Shown: positions 21,691 through 34,609 of the stretch, in pieces
Layout of the letters: each line of letters opens with the position of its first letter
Position numbering within the stretch: position 1 is the stretch's first letter
NCBI GenBank assembly: GCA_963989385.1
Contig: OZ022498.1
Location: 102,471,298-102,535,297 of the forward strand
Source: Ctena decussata
Taxonomy: Eukaryota; Mollusca; Bivalvia; Lucinida; Lucinidae
Direction: 5' to 3'
Length of the DNA: 64,000 bases
Notes under the pieces: model-generated
Database searches by the model: none
Told to the model about the DNA's origin: nothing
What the model saw: the letters and a program-made list of their open reading frames with translations, nothing else
Translations under genes and position numbers: made by a program

Positions 21691-24600
21691 GGTCGGAGAC
21701 ATACTGTTTTTCCCTGATGATCTGTCCGTCTGTCTGTCAGGCCGTCTGTCCGTCTCAAAAAATGTCCGCCCAATAACTCTGTAACCGACTGAGATAATTC
21801 CACGAAACCATGTACAAATATAAAGCATCATCAGACGACGTTCAGAGAGCAAGACCTGTAGCTCCACCTTCATTATGTATGGAATTATGCCCATTTGTAT
21901 ATTTTAGTATGGAAATCGGGTCCGCTCCATAACTCTGACACTATATGAGATATTTTTATGAAACTTAGTACAAATATAGAGCATCATCAGAGGATGTGCA
22001 GAGAAGAAAAAGCCTAACTCCACCTATATTTTAACGGGATTATGCCGCTTTGAAAATTTTAGTATGGAAATTGTGTCCGCTTAATGACTCTGTAACCGAT
22101 TGAAATAATTTCACGAAACTTGGTACAAATATAAAGCATCATCAGACGACATGCAGAGAGCAAATCTCGTAACTCCACCTACATTTTTATGGAATAATGC
22201 CCCTTTGTAAATTGTGGTATGGAAATCATGTCCGCTCCATAGCTCTAAAACTATATGAGACATTTTCATAAAACTTAGTATAAATATACAGTATCATCAG
22301 AGAATGTTCGGAGAACAAGAACCGTAACTCCACCTACCTTTTTAATGGAATTATGTTCCTTTGAAAACTTTAGTATGAAAATTGTGTTTGCCCAATAACT
22401 CTGTAACCGATTGATAAAATTCACGAAACTTGGTACAAATTTAAAGCATCATCAGACGACGTTTAGATATCAAGACCCGTAACTCCACCTGCATTTTTAT
22501 GAGTTTTGACCCTTTGAAAATTTTAGTATGGAAATCTTGTCCGCTCTATAGCTCTAAAACTATATTAGATATTTCCATGAAACTTAATACAAATATGTAG
22601 CAGTATCAGAGGTTGTGCAGAGAAGAAGAACCGTAACTCCACCTACATTTAATTACAGATTTACGCCCCTTTGAAAATCTTAGTATGGAAAATGCGTCTG
22701 CTCAATAACTCTGTAACCGATTGAGATTACTTCACGAAACTTGGTACAAATTTAAAGCATCATCAGTCGACGTGCATAGAGCAAGGCCTGTAACTCCACT
22801 AACATCTTTTATGAAATTATGCCCCTTTGTATTTTGAGTATGGAAATCGTGTCTGCTCTATAACTCTAAAACTATGAGATATTTCCATGAAACTTAATAC
22901 AAATATGTAGCAGTATCAGAGGTTGTGCAGAGAAGAAGAACCGTAACTCAACCTACATTTAATTACAGATTTATGCCCCTTTGAAAATCTTAGTATGGAA
23001 AATGCGTCTGCTCAATAACTCTGTAACCGATTGAGATAATTTCACGAAACTTGGTACAAATTTAAAGCATCACCAGTCGACGTGCAGAGAGCAAGGCCTG
23101 TAACTCCACTAACATCTTTTATGAAATTATGCCCCTTTGTATTTTTTAGTATGGAAATCATGTCTGCTTTATAACTCTTAAACTATACGAGATATTTTCA
23201 TGAAACTTAGCACAAACATAGAGCATCTTCAGAGGATTTGCAGTGAATAAGAATTGTAACTCCACCTATATTTTTATGGAATAATCCACTTTGAAAATTT
23301 TAGTATAAAATTGTGTCCGCTCAATAACTCTGTCAGCGATCAAGATAATTTCACGAAACTTGGTACAATATAAAGCATTGTCAGACGGCGTGCAGAGAGC
23401 AAGACCCGTTACTCCACCTACATTTTTTATGGAATAATGCCCGTTTGTAAATTTTAGTATGGAAATCGGGTCCGCTTCATAATTCTAAAACTGTATGAGA
23501 TACTTTCATGAAACTTAGTACAAATATGGAGCATCATCATAGAATGTGCAGAGAACAAGAACCGTAGCTCCACCTACATTTTTTACGGAATGATGTTCCT
23601 TTGAAAATTTTAGTATGGAAATTGTATCCGCTGTATAACTCTGAAACTATCTGAGATTTTTTTTGCAAAACTCAGAACAAATATAAAGCAACATCAGACA
23701 TGGTGTAAAGAAAAAAAACTGTAACTCCACTCTATATTTTTACGGAATTATGCCCCTTTTTATATTTTAGTATGCAAATCGTGTCTGCTCAATAACTGTT
23801 ACCGATTGAGATAATTTCCTGAAACTGGGCACAAATATAAATCATCATGAGACTACATACAGAGAACAAAATCCATAACTCCACCTACATTTTTTTGAAT
23901 TATGCCGCTTTTGTGAAAAAATATGGAAATGGTGTCCACTCCATAATTCTGAAACTAATGAGATAATTTTGCAAAACTTGGTACAAATATAAAGCATCAT
24001 GACTAGGCAGACAAAAAGGAACCGAAATTCTGCTTACATATTCTACAAAGTTACGCCCCTTTGAAACGTTTAGTATGGAAATCGTGTTTGCTCCATAACT
24101 CTGAAACTATATGAGTTATTTTCGTGAAACCTGGTACAAATATAAAACATCAGACAATGTGCAATGAACAAGACTGTTACTCCAGGTACACCTTTTTATG
24201 GAATTATGCCCCTTTGTAAATTTAAGTATGGAAATCGTTATTGTTCTAAAACTTTAAAACTGTGAAAGATGTTTTCATCAAACTTTATATAAATATAAAG
24301 CATCATCAGACGATTTGCTGAGAACAAGGTCCATATGCGCTGTATCTGAAAAAAACCTTCAGAGATATTTCCACGAAACTTTACACAAATGCGAAGGAAA
24401 TAAGACAGTTGTTTTGGATTTTTTGGAGTTGCCCCACAGTTTGAACATTGAAAATAGTATATTTTGCTTTAATTGAAGATATTTTCATGAAATTTTGTAC
24501 AATTATAAAGCATCATCAAATGATGTGCAGAAAAACAAGATCGGTAGCTCCGCCTACATTTTATTGAAATTATGCCCGTTTGTAATTTTTCGGTATAGAA

Positions 24601-25302
24601 ATGATTTCTCTCTGTATGGTGTCCACTCCATAATTCTGAAACTAATGAGATATTTTTGCAAAACTTGGTACAAATATAAAGCATCATGACTAGGCAGACA
24701 AAAAGGAACCGAAATTCTGCTTACATATTCTACAAAATTTCGCCCCTTTGAAAAGTTTAGTATGGAAATCGTGTTTGCTCCATAACTCTGAAACATTATG
24801 AGTTATTTTCGTGAAACCTGGTACAAATATAAAACATCAGACAATGTGCAATGAACAAGACTGTTACTCCAGGTACACCTTTTTATGGAATTATGCCCCT
24901 TTGTAAATTTAAGTATGGAAATCGTTATTGTTCTAAAACTTTAAAACTGTAAAAGATGTTTTCATCAAACTTTATATAAATATAAAGCATCATCAGACGA
25001 TTTGCTGAGAAGAAGGTCCATATGCGCTGTATCTGAAAAAACCTTCAGAGATATTTCCATGAAACTTTACACAAATGCGAAGGAAATAAGACAGTTGTTT
25101 TGGATTTTTTGGAGTTGCCCCACAGTTTGAACATTGAAAATAGTATATTTTGCTTTAATTGAAGATATTTTCATGAAATTTTGTACAATTATAAAGCATC
25201 ATCAAATGATGTGCAGAAAAACAAGATCGGTAGCTCCGCCTACATTTTTAATGAAATTATGCCCGTTTGTAATTTTTCGGTATAGAAATGATTTCTCTCT
25301 GG
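21690..25302 (+). repeat. large tandem array, about 155-bp unit, with GTCC-rich head
   Basis: A head with gtccgtctgtctgtc is followed by more than 20 diverged units (taactctgtaaccgattgag, gaaacttggtacaaatataa, agcatcatcagacgac, gtaactccacctacattttt). Later block duplications: 22601 and 22911 are 310 bp (two units) apart, and about 23934-24620 is repeated at about 24621-25302 (687-bp shift, few differences). Non-coding. Confidence 0.9.
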
Positions 25303-25639
25303 GTCCTCTCTGTTATCACCTCACCAACAGTCTAATAATTTTGTAGACTATACAGAGCAAAAGTGGGCCATCTGGTCAGTCTGTACAGATGCGTAGGCTG
25401 AGTTGCAAGAATTATGACCCTTTTTGGTGTCATGATTAGCCGAAGATGTCCTTTGTACTAAAGATATCAGTTACCTATAACCGTTCTGTCTCCTTTCCTA
25501 ATATCAATCCTAACTGGTGTAAATTGTTGCACTCAGCCGAGTTTTTGGTGCATGATGCAAAGTTACGAGAAATCAGGAGTTCCCGCAGAAAATCACATGC
25601 CCTTCCGCGAGCAGATCTGTTCTCCCAGCAAGGCTGGAA

Positions 25640-25745
25640 CCGAAAACAGTGGTAATGATTAACATAATTCACTTTCATCGGGATTTGGCCCAGACCGCTA
25701 CCAAATTAGGCCAGTGCTTAGCCCACTGAGTTATCGAGGCTCCTC
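25640..25745 (-). repeat. possible tRNA-like SINE relic
   Basis: Reverse strand reads ggagcctcgataactcagtg then ggctaagcactgg, similar to a tRNA 5' half. No B box of good quality and no duplication found. Confidence 0.3.
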
Positions 25746-25889
25746 AGTAACACAACGCCATTTTTTCTTACTTTGCAGCTACAAACATGAAGTGGGATGC
25801 AAACTCTTAATCGTTTGTATAAACAAAAACTGTTTGGAAAATACTAAAAACACCAACTAACTGGAATTAAAATCTGAAAGAGTTGGAAG

Positions 25890-26020
25890 TAGCGATTTAC
25901 GTTAAATTAGCTATTGCCAGTTGACTGGTAATAGCGATTTCGACGTGAAATGGCTATTGCCAGTCGACTGTCAATAGCGATTTTAACATACAATGGCTAT
26001 TACAAGTCGACTGTCACTAG
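25890..26020 (+). repeat. short tandem repeat, about 42-bp period, 3 copies
   Basis: agcgatttacgttaaattag / agcgatttcgacgtgaaatg / agcgattttaacatacaatg, each followed by ctattgccagt.gactg. Confidence 0.8.
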
Positions 26021-26175
26021 ACCTTTTCTTTAAATTTCCAATAATTTTATAACGCTTTGGATTTTTTTTCTTGCAGTTTAGATAAATAAATACAAAACTA
26101 GTTTCACTGGTGCCGAAAGTCTAAATGCCTACCTCCTTAACATTTGATGCATGAAGTTGATTAATTTCTTCACAG

Positions 26176-26289
26176 ATAAAAATGAGTGTGACTCCAATCC
26201 ATGTAAGCGCGGAGGTACCTGTGTCAACACACCCGGAGGCTACTATTGTAATTGTCGACCTGATTGGACCGGAAAACACTGTACTGAGA
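26176..26289 (+). CDS. exon: calcium-binding EGF domain (second)
   Basis: 114-bp symmetric exon (phase 1-1), acceptor cttcacag, donor gtaagt. With the split codon it opens D-K-N-E-C and has six cysteines. [12 protein letters not shown] fits the hydroxylation consensus, and it closes with WTGKHC. It is clearly diverged from the EGF at 19419, so it is an older duplicate. It joins in frame to the vWD exon at 27271 (the split codon gives Arg). The role is inferred to be an extracellular spacer between the two vWD-type assemblies. Confidence 0.92.
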
Positions 26290-27270
26290 GTAAGTTATAG
26301 ATATGTTTGGTGTCAAAATTTGTAGAATCTGCTGTATTTCATGTAATTGCAACTGCTTTGTAACTGAAACTATTTATGCAGTAAACGAATATGTCACTGT
26401 AACATTTATAATAACTATTTTACTTATGTCTAGGCAACGTGTTTTACAGTATTGAACCCATTTTTTGTCCAGTGGACTCTTCTGTTCTTATCAAATGGAT
26501 GAGTTCTGCTTCACATGTCAATTCAGGGGTGTCTGGTTAAGTTCACTTGTATCATTTTTTCTGATTTCAAGGAGAAATGCCCATTTTTCAAATAGGGTAC
26601 ACCCTGATCAGACGCCGCGAAACGCGGCGTCTGATCTTAGTCTGAACTGCTTTCCAGTGTTCCATTTATAGTACACTAGGCAGTAAATCATAGTTGCAAC
26701 CGAGCCCTAAGATCAATGCGGCGGGGCAATTATCATACTCTATTCTGACCACGAATTGAAAAAGATGATTTTGTGTGCAAAATGCGCGTGCTGCCACCAA
26801 CTCAAAGTTCCCTGAACAGCTCACCTGACATGTTGTATGGCTGAAATTTCTTTGAAAGCGGTTCTTTTTTATTATTATTTAATTCTGCTGGCGGCCTTTA
26901 GAAACGACCTCTATTCTGACGGCATTCCCCACGAATACTTGCAGAAGCAGTGTCTAAGTCACAGCTCAGTTTTATAGCGTTTTTTACTGGTGATGTGTGT
27001 GAGATGTTAGGTTTGATGCGCCAAAAACGCAGATGACAAAATTAACGTCTGCAAAATTTCGAAGCAGTTTCTATCAAAACTATACCATACAGAGAATTCA
27101 AATATAGTACAAGGCAAGCGTAGACCCAGATGAAGCGGCTCATGATGAGCCGCCTCATCTGGATCTACGCTGTTTGCAATTTCAATTTTTCTTTTAATTT
27201 TTTTTTGGGCGCCTGAAATGTTAAACTTGTTTGGGGGAGCAAAAATATTCTGTAAGCCGATTTATTTCAG
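26290..27270. other. intron between EGF and vWD exons
   Basis: Unique AT-rich DNA. A short palindrome (gacgccgcgaaacgcggcgtc, about 26610) and a hairpin relic at about 27120-27172 related to the gatgagccg core family. Confidence 0.5.
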
Positions 27271-27512
27271 GAACGACCTGTATCTGCGTTGCATCCGGTG
27301 ACCCTCACTACAATACATGGGATGGTCAGAGAATACATTTCCAAGGCAACTGCACCTATAGACTGGTCGAGCTATCAAATGGTATTTGCAGCGTCGCAGT
27401 CCATGTGAAAAATGTCAGGAGAAATCCGAACAGAATAGTTTCAACGACACATATAGTTTATATCAATACACCAACAGACTTAATTGTTATGGGCCAAAGG
27501 CCACACTGGACG
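27271..27512 (+). CDS. exon: von Willebrand factor type D domain, N-terminal half
   Basis: Acceptor tttatttcag, donor gtaagt at 27513; phase 1 in, 0 out; 80 complete codons. It opens with the vWD signature CICVASGDPHYNTWDGQ, followed by HFQGNCTYRLVEL, then a beta-rich stretch ending at PHWT. The GDPHY.T.DG.....FQG.C.Y.L pattern is diagnostic for vWD in mucins, vitellogenins, zonadhesin and tectorins (family knowledge). The second half is at 36036, after an 8.5-kb intron. Asp and Asn in the GDPHYNTWDG stretch are the usual calcium ligands of D assemblies. The open frame continues past the donor for 19 codons, which I regard as intron. Confidence 0.93.
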
Positions 27513-28658
27513 GTAAGTGGGTCATTTTTGTTTTCGAGCCCGCTTGCGATGAGCGAGTCTCAGGCATAGTCGTCACAACTTCAGTTCGGTGTATGTGCGT
27601 ATGTGAGTGTGTGCTTGCGTGCATCCGTCCGAATTTGTCCTAGCTATATATTTTACATCTATCGATGGATCATACGCAACTATTTTCATAATCGCTATCG
27701 AGTGAAAAATACAGGTATCGCCGATTTATCGATAATACCGGCAGGTCTCTTGAGTTACCTTGCGTAGCAGTCTACTTGGCAACAGGAAGTGATTAAAACG
27801 GGTACAATATCGATTATTTTGTGGGAAGTGTCATTTAAATTAAACGCCCTTTTCTGGTTCTTTGCTTAGTTTGCACATATGCGACTGATCAGGCTGCGCA
27901 TCAGCTCAGACTAATGAATGGTCACGGGTTCTGGCGATTGATGTTCCTTTGGAGTATCACTCGTAAACAATTCTGATTTCAATGTAGTTACCTAAACTAA
28001 GACTGCACATCTGCGCAAACTAACCAGAAACCCTGGTGCCGTCTTGATCAGTTTTCGCAGGCTAATCTGAATAGCTTATAAAACGGTTGAACATTCAACG
28101 AAAGCAGATGCGCAGATGATCAGGTTTCAAATGTGCATACTGATTGTTTTGTTTTTTTTATTATTATTTTTCTGTTCCCATATTGCATATTCAAATATAA
28201 AACCAAAATTATTTTCAAAAATTAAATAAATCGGAGTTTTAATGGCAATATGGTAATTTCGTTTGCTGAAGTTGTCAGTGTTGAATCATCTGTTGATAGT
28301 GAAGCGGTAAATGTCAAGCGTGTTTATTGCACTTGAATATATCGATTATCGATCGTAAAATCCGATATTACCTCGACAAAGCTATCCTTATTCGTGAAAT
28401 AAATAAACTAACTAAAAATAAACGATAAATCGGGGAAAAAATAAATAAAATAGAAAGATAATAATAAAATAAAGATAATTAATTTTGCAGAATAATAAAG
28501 TATGTGCTGTTTGCAAAAAAAAAATGTTTTTTTTTTATCAAAACGTTTTAATGCGTGTGCCCAAACCAGCCTGTGCATGTGCGCACACTAATTGGGAAAT
28601 CTGTTCTATGTTTGCGGGCTATTCTTAGGACAACTGTCGGGAGACAAGCTGTAGAGCT
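27513..28658. other. intron stretch, nothing recognised
   Basis: AT-rich with scattered gatcag-type MITE debris (about 27880-28140). No exon signal. Confidence 0.4.
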
Positions 28659-28662
28659 ATTT

Positions 28663-28847
28663 GAGCCGCGACACGAGAAATACAACAAAATGGTTGTGCG
28701 CCCGGCCAGACTCAGTTCAGCCTGGAAACGCTTTGCTACCCTGTTAGCACTTAGCGTAGACTCTGCTCAGACTGGGAGGAGGACCAGGCTGATCTGAGTG
28801 TGCGCTGTAATCAGAACCATGTTGTTGGTTTTCTCGTGTCGCGGCTC
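28663..28847. repeat. GAGCCGCG palindromic MITE, copy 7 (short), ATTT duplication
   Basis: 185 bp, core partly deleted. ATTT at 28659-28662 and 28848-28851. Confidence 0.88.
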
Positions 28848-28859
28848 ATTTGTCCCTCA

Positions 28860-30035
28860 GAACACCAATAAATATCAATGAAAAGGGCATCTCAGATCAG
28901 CCTGCATATTTTTGCATATTATTATTTATGCTTATTATTTCTGCTTTTTCTGCAACACACTCTCTGAATACCCGATCAGACTGCGCAGTCTTTCACTGTC
29001 TAGTTTAGTCTAACAGATCATAAAAATACCTCCCCATCATTCAGCGCTTTGTAGTTAACATTCTAATGAGATCTTAATCGATGCTTGGACCCTTTTTGTG
29101 CACAATACACTTACCTAGTTTGAGTTAAAGCTGAGTAAAGCGAACAATAATTGCCATTAATTGGCATTAACACCTTTACTATATCATCATTAGTTCTCTC
29201 CTTTTCAAACTGTCGTCTACAATATCATCAAAGTCTTTACCGATGCAGCAAATATTGAAGCCATAATTAGCAAAAAGGATCAAATCCATAAGTGTTACTA
29301 AGATTAAAGTACCGAAGATAATTGCAATCACAATACTGTCTTCTCATTTTAAGCAAATAATAATAACAATTATAATTATAATAATGATAATAATAATAAA
29401 TAATAATAATAATGTGATGAAAAGAAAGAAAGAATAGGAATCAACTTATTTGTCTTAAATTGCATATTTGATAATTTGATGAGCAAAATGTATCGTATGA
29501 ATTGGATTTTACGGCAATATATAAATAAATACAGTTAATATATGCACCTATAGCGTTCTTCAGCTGTTCTTAAGTTTCTCAACCGTTCGTAAACCGTCGG
29601 CATTAACCGTACACCTCCGGAATGTGATTCTAACTAGATTTGAAATTATGGTTTCTAATTTAAATCGCAAAATAGACTAAAAAGTCCAACGCTTAGTTAA
29701 ATAAATTTTATATCATTATAAAGGTCTAATATTAAGGGAACTGGAACCGCCAGCACAGAGTCAATTAGATCTCAAATTGTGTACTTATCTTGCAATCTGT
29801 CAAATATATGATAATTTTGCTATATATGTAATCATTTTACTGGTCATAACAAATAACCCGAAAATAGACCGAAATGTTCTTACTATAAAATTATGAAAAA
29901 CATATCAGCGTAATTGGGAAATAATGTAGTTTTCTATGCCGCCAGCACAGAGTTTCTATCTTTTATGATTATTTTATAATTGGTTGTTAAAAAGTAATCT
30001 CCTATCTAAATCAATGCATTTTTGTGTATCGTGTC
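28860..30035. other. intron stretch with AAT/ATA simple repeats
   Basis: Trinucleotide AT-rich run at about 29357-29413; otherwise unassigned AT-rich intron. Confidence 0.45.
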
Positions 30036-30049
30036 GCCCAGGTATAGGC

Positions 30050-30715
30050 GAGACTGAGGTATTGGAAAGTTGGCCATGTTCAAAATAATTTGGCACAATT
30101 GTTTCCCTTGATATGCAGAAGTGTCATTTGAAACATTCGTTCAGACAGGTTGAAGGTCAAGATCACTCTTGAATGTCAAATGATAAAATGGTCATGAATT
30201 GAGCTTGTCCGAACCATTTCTCTTACATTCATGCATTGATTTCAAAATAGTTTAGCACAATTGTTCTCCTTGAAACGTAGAAGTGTCGTGTGAAACAATC
30301 GTTTAGGTAGCTGTATAGGTTGAAGATCAAGGTCACACTTGAAGGCGAATTGTCATATATAGAACTTGTCTGCGCTATTACCACTACGTTTCTGTATGGC
30401 TTTTAAAACAATTTGGCACAATCGTTTTCCTTGATAAGTAAAAGTGTCATGTGAAATATTTATTCAGGTAGGTCCAACGTCAAGGTCACTCTTGGCGGTC
30501 GAATGATAAAAAAGTCATAAATAGAGCTTGTCTAAGCCGTAACATCCACTCTTATACATGGATTTGAAAGCAATTAGGCACATTTGTTCTCCTCGATCAG
30601 TAAAAGTTCATGCGAAATGTTCGTTTAGGTAGGCCCAAAGTCAAGGTCACACATGAAAGTCAGATGATAAAATTGTTACAGTTGAGCTTGCCCGGTCCAT
30701 TCTACTTGTTTTCCT
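30050..30715 (+). repeat. tandem array, about 165-bp period, 4 copies
   Basis: ggcacaattgtttcccttga (about 30091) and related blocks at about 30250, 30414 and 30576; also aggtcaaggtcac variants. Non-coding. Confidence 0.8.
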
Positions 30716-30947
30716 TAACTTGTTTTCCTTATCAAGCGTTTAAATTTCTTTAAAACAATATATATATCGTCTTAGAATGATGTTGTTTGGCTTCTTTCTA
30801 TATTGGTCACTTAAGCAAACCGCTAGCTTGACCAGTTGTCCCTGAACAACCATTCATTTGTTGGGTAAAGTTGCCTCTGTATGCTAAGTTATGTTCATTT
30901 ATAATATTAAACTGGTATGTCATGGGGTAATAAATGAGACAATAATT

Positions 30948-31192
30948 GAGCCGCGGCACGACAAAACCAACATTGTGGTTGTGCGCCCAGCGCAGACTCA
31001 GATCAGCCTGGGCATCCGCCCAGTCTGACCACAGTCTCCGCTGTCCGCATGGAGGTAGCTTAGATCCTTAGCTACCCTTTGAGCTCTTAACAGTCTTAAC
31101 GTAGAGTCTGATCAAACTGGGCGGATTCCCAGGCTGATCTGAGTCTGCGCTGGGCGCACAACCACATTTTTGGTTTTGTCGTGTCGCGGTTC
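30948..31192. repeat. GAGCCGCG palindromic MITE, copy 8, AATT duplication
   Basis: AATT at 30944-30947 and 31193-31196; well-preserved core. Confidence 0.9.
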
Positions 31193-31199
31193 AATTATG

Positions 31200-32050
31200 T
31201 TTAAGGTGAATGGATACACATTCAAGGGAAGCGACTTTGCATTATTCATTTTTGTCTCCCTCAATTCTCAAAGGGAAATATTTGCTCCCCAGATTCTGCC
31301 CTCTAAGAAATTATCCATTTTTTTAGGGTAATGTCGTCCATACCTTTAAATTACTTTTCACGCTTTGACGCTCATATATCGATAGAGCTTGGCTAAAACG
31401 TGACGTTTAGATGACGTTTAGCAGCGTTACAGACTATCGTTATGGTATCGTTATTAACGATGTTGTTACGACATTTTAACGACACTTTCGAGCACGTAGG
31501 ACCAGGGAAGCAAACATGAAGTTAAATACAAATGTTGTTTGCATTAAATGTTGTAAAACTGGCAAAAACCAGACCACTCAAACCATGGTTTGTATATAGG
31601 GAATCGTATATCTGCGTATCCGAAAGTTTGAAGACTGTGTGCCTCTATACTTTAAGCCATTAGAGCCTAAAAAGTAGTAGCTCAGTAACTGCCGAGGTAC
31701 TAGTAATAAAGAGTTTAAAGTGAATGGATACTGTCTTTCAGATGAAGCAGTTCAGCTAGTTCGTCTTTTTGTTCCTTCTTTCTCAAAAGGGGTCAACTCT
31801 TCGTGGAAAGAATTTGTCCTCTAAAAGCAAATTTATTTTCTTGAGGAGTGGGTCCCATTTGAACAGCTGAAGCCTTCAGACATCATGTTTTCCGTTTTGT
31901 AAATCTGACATAACATTATTTCTGGAAAAGAGGCAGGGGTCGTTTATTAGAGCAGTGGCATTTATTAGGATTTAAGCAATATTATTCTACTTAAATTCGA
32001 GGCCGTAGCTGCTGATACATACATTCGTAACTGTACGTCAGTTTTTTGTC
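31200..32050. other. intron stretch, nothing coding recognised
   Basis: Unassigned; some acgt-rich sequence at 31400-31500. Confidence 0.4.
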
Positions 32051-32054
32051 ATTA

Positions 32055-32253
32055 GGGTAGTGTCGGGTACTTCGGACAGCAGGTAAATTCGGACAGTGAC
32101 ATTGTTTCCTTTATATGTCAGTTGTTTGGAATTAAAACAAAAATAACTTGGCAAAAACTGAAAATCCTGATGAGACGGCTCGTCTGGATTTTTCACTATT
32201 TGAAAATGGTATATCCGAATTTACCCGCTGTCCAAAGTTACCCGACTCTACTC
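32055..32253. repeat. hairpin element with gatgagacggctc core, copy 2
   Basis: Ends gggtagtgtcgggta and tacccgactctactc; one arm of the central palindrome is shortened. Confidence 0.75.
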
Positions 32254-32704
32254 TTGTTCAACTTGAAGAGTTAAGCCCTTCCCTAAGAATAGTATATACT
32301 AATCGTCAGCTAGGCTACACGATAATAATATAAACAGAGAATGTGTAAATGAGTATTACAAAAAAGTAAGAGAAAAAAAATGAGATTACAATAATAATAA
32401 TAATAATATAATGATAATAATCTTAAGGCGAAGCCGAACAATCCGGGGATAACTCTCCCTCCTATTCAGGAAGTCACTGCTATCACCAGGAAGTGAACAA
32501 CGCAACTTGGCTCTACGGGTGACGCCACTGCTCTATCACAATACAATCAATAATGATAATTATATACAAAAACAGGCTCTCATCACCACATCATTCGGTT
32601 TCGTGTTGAAACAGTACAGGCTTGGTTCCGCCTCCTCTGTCAGCTCAGAAAGACAACATGCAAATGTGAAAGGGGTATCGCATTATTTAAAACGCTCAGT
32701 ATTT

Positions 32705-33655
32705 TTATACGCCCGTTTTGAAAAAACGGTCGTATTATGTCATGGCGCTGTCCGTCCGTCCGTCCGTCCGTCTGTCCGTAAACATTCTTGTGCGCGCCAT
32801 AACTCATTAACCGTTTGGGATATATTCATGATATTTGGTAGGAATATGTATTAGGTTGGGGGAACGTGTCGCGTACAAAAATTGTTGCTCCCCCTTCCTT
32901 AGTTTCCAAGTTATGTCCCTTTGATTAATTTTTTACCTGCAAGTCTTGTGCGCGCCATAACTAGATAACTGTTAGGGATATCGTAATGAAACTTCATAGC
33001 AATGTGTATGAAGTCCCAACAATGTGTCGCGTACAACATTGGCTGCTCTCCCTTTCTTCGTTTTAGAGTTACATCCCTTTCATTAGTTCTTGTTGACTAT
33101 TTTTGTGTATACTTACATTGTGCATACCATAACTTGGTAACCGTTTGGAATATCATGATGAAACTTTATAACAATGTGCATGATCACAAGACAGTGTGTC
33201 ACATATAAGAATGTTTGCTCCCCCTTTCTTAATTTTGGAGTAACCTCCCTTTGATTAGTATATTTTAGGCATTTCTCACTCACTTCATATCTCCTTAAAT
33301 TTTGAAATATTAGAATGAAACTTTGTAGGAATGTGTATAATGTGGTAATGTATCCTGAGCAAGAACCACAACTCTGGCTTACTTACTGAATTACCCGCCC
33401 TTGCATAAATATCATGTTACTCTGTAACATTTCAGCTGTTTAAAATATTGTATGATGTCAAGTGAATGTAATGGAACCAAGAATGGTGTATCTAGTATAT
33501 TTAGTTTATCTCCCTTGACTTGATATACTAACAGTATATTTAAATAATGTTGAATTCATTTATTATAGGGTGGTTGCCTCTGTCTGTCTGTCTATCCTTT
33601 TGTTAACAGTCTTGTTCATTCTGTAACTCCTTTATGACATTTAAACGGGCGTATT
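32705..33655 (+). repeat. tandem array headed by (GTCC)n, about 150-bp units
   Basis: Starts acgcccgttttgaaaaaacg, then gtccgtccgtccgtccgtct, then units with gcgccataact, aaccgttt, gaaactt and gctccccctttctt at about 32800, 32955, 33130 and 33280. Ends aacgggcgtattatgcg, an inverted echo of the start. Confidence 0.8.
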
Positions 33656-34110
33656 ATGCGCCGCTTGCGAAGCCCTTGTTTATACTACTTAGCACCTCTA
33701 ACAACAACGTATCATTATCAAAATTATTAAGGTTATGTTTCCCATACAAATGTGCGTTTAAAGTAAGTGGGTAGTAGTGTCTTGTTCTCCTGAAGAGAAT
33801 AAGTCGCTGATTATCGAAAAGCGGACATTCAAAAAAGTAGTGCGTGGCTGTTTCGAAATCGGTATTACATGAACATATTGGTGACACTGTTAGATGGTTT
33901 CGAAATAAATCACAGTTTAGATTACTACAGCAGTTACGAATTCTGCAATTGATCACAGATGGGTATCTATTACCGTTACTTGAAGAGGTAGTTATTTTAG
34001 GAAACAATGTTGTTTTTAAAGAGTTTCCGAATCCTTCAAAGGAGCCAATCTGTCTAAGCTATTCCACATTGTAACAGAAGATTTAGCTCGAGTTCTGTAA
34101 GTCATAAAAT
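33655..34110 (-). mobile_element. 5'-truncated LINE, reverse transcriptase C-terminal fragment
   Basis: The reverse-strand frame 34007-33654 reads CSCNTDFETATHYFFECPLF, the Cys/His knuckle common near the C-terminus of non-LTR retrotransposon polymerases, preceded by RIRNCCSNLNCDLF. The frame before it, to about 34110, is interrupted (stop and shift). No catalytic reverse transcriptase motif is present. A dead fragment; family not assigned. Confidence 0.7.
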
Positions 34111-34388
34111 CATTGCGATGTATGTCTAAACGCAGGTCTGCAGTCAGTGCCAACATCAGATAAAACTAACATTCAAGGATCAAATACCGGTAACACTGAA
34201 TTTGATCATTTCAAACGTTTCTTTCATTTTACTCTCATTTTTCACAATTTTTGTACAAAAACTGAAGCTTGCATAAAATAGCGGGTATAATATTTGACGG
34301 GGTCATTTTGTCACCTTTGTATGATCCACATAAAAAAAATATGCTGCTTATGCCATATTCGAGCATTTTACTGCGCATATTAGACATA

Positions 34389-34600
34389 GGGTCAAGTCGG
34401 GTAAATTCGGACAGCAGGTAAATTAGACAGTGACATTGTTTCCTTTATATGTCAGTTGTTCGGAATTAAAACAAAAATAACCGGGCAAACAGTGAAAATC
34501 CTGATGAGACGGCTTATAATGAGCCGTCTCATCTGGATTTTCACTGTTTGCAATGGAGCGTCCGAATTTACCCGCTGTCCGAAGTTACATGACTTGACCC
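34389..34600. repeat. hairpin element with gatgagccgtctcatc core, copy 3
   Basis: Best-preserved member: ends gggtcaagtcgggta / catgacttgaccc. TA on both sides (34387-34388, 34601-34602). Confidence 0.85.
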
Positions 34601-34609
34601 TAGTCAAAG

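Noticed and set aside
33654..34007. 117-codon reverse frame as a host gene
   Set aside because: It is the C-terminal knuckle region of a non-LTR retrotransposon, truncated and interrupted upstream.
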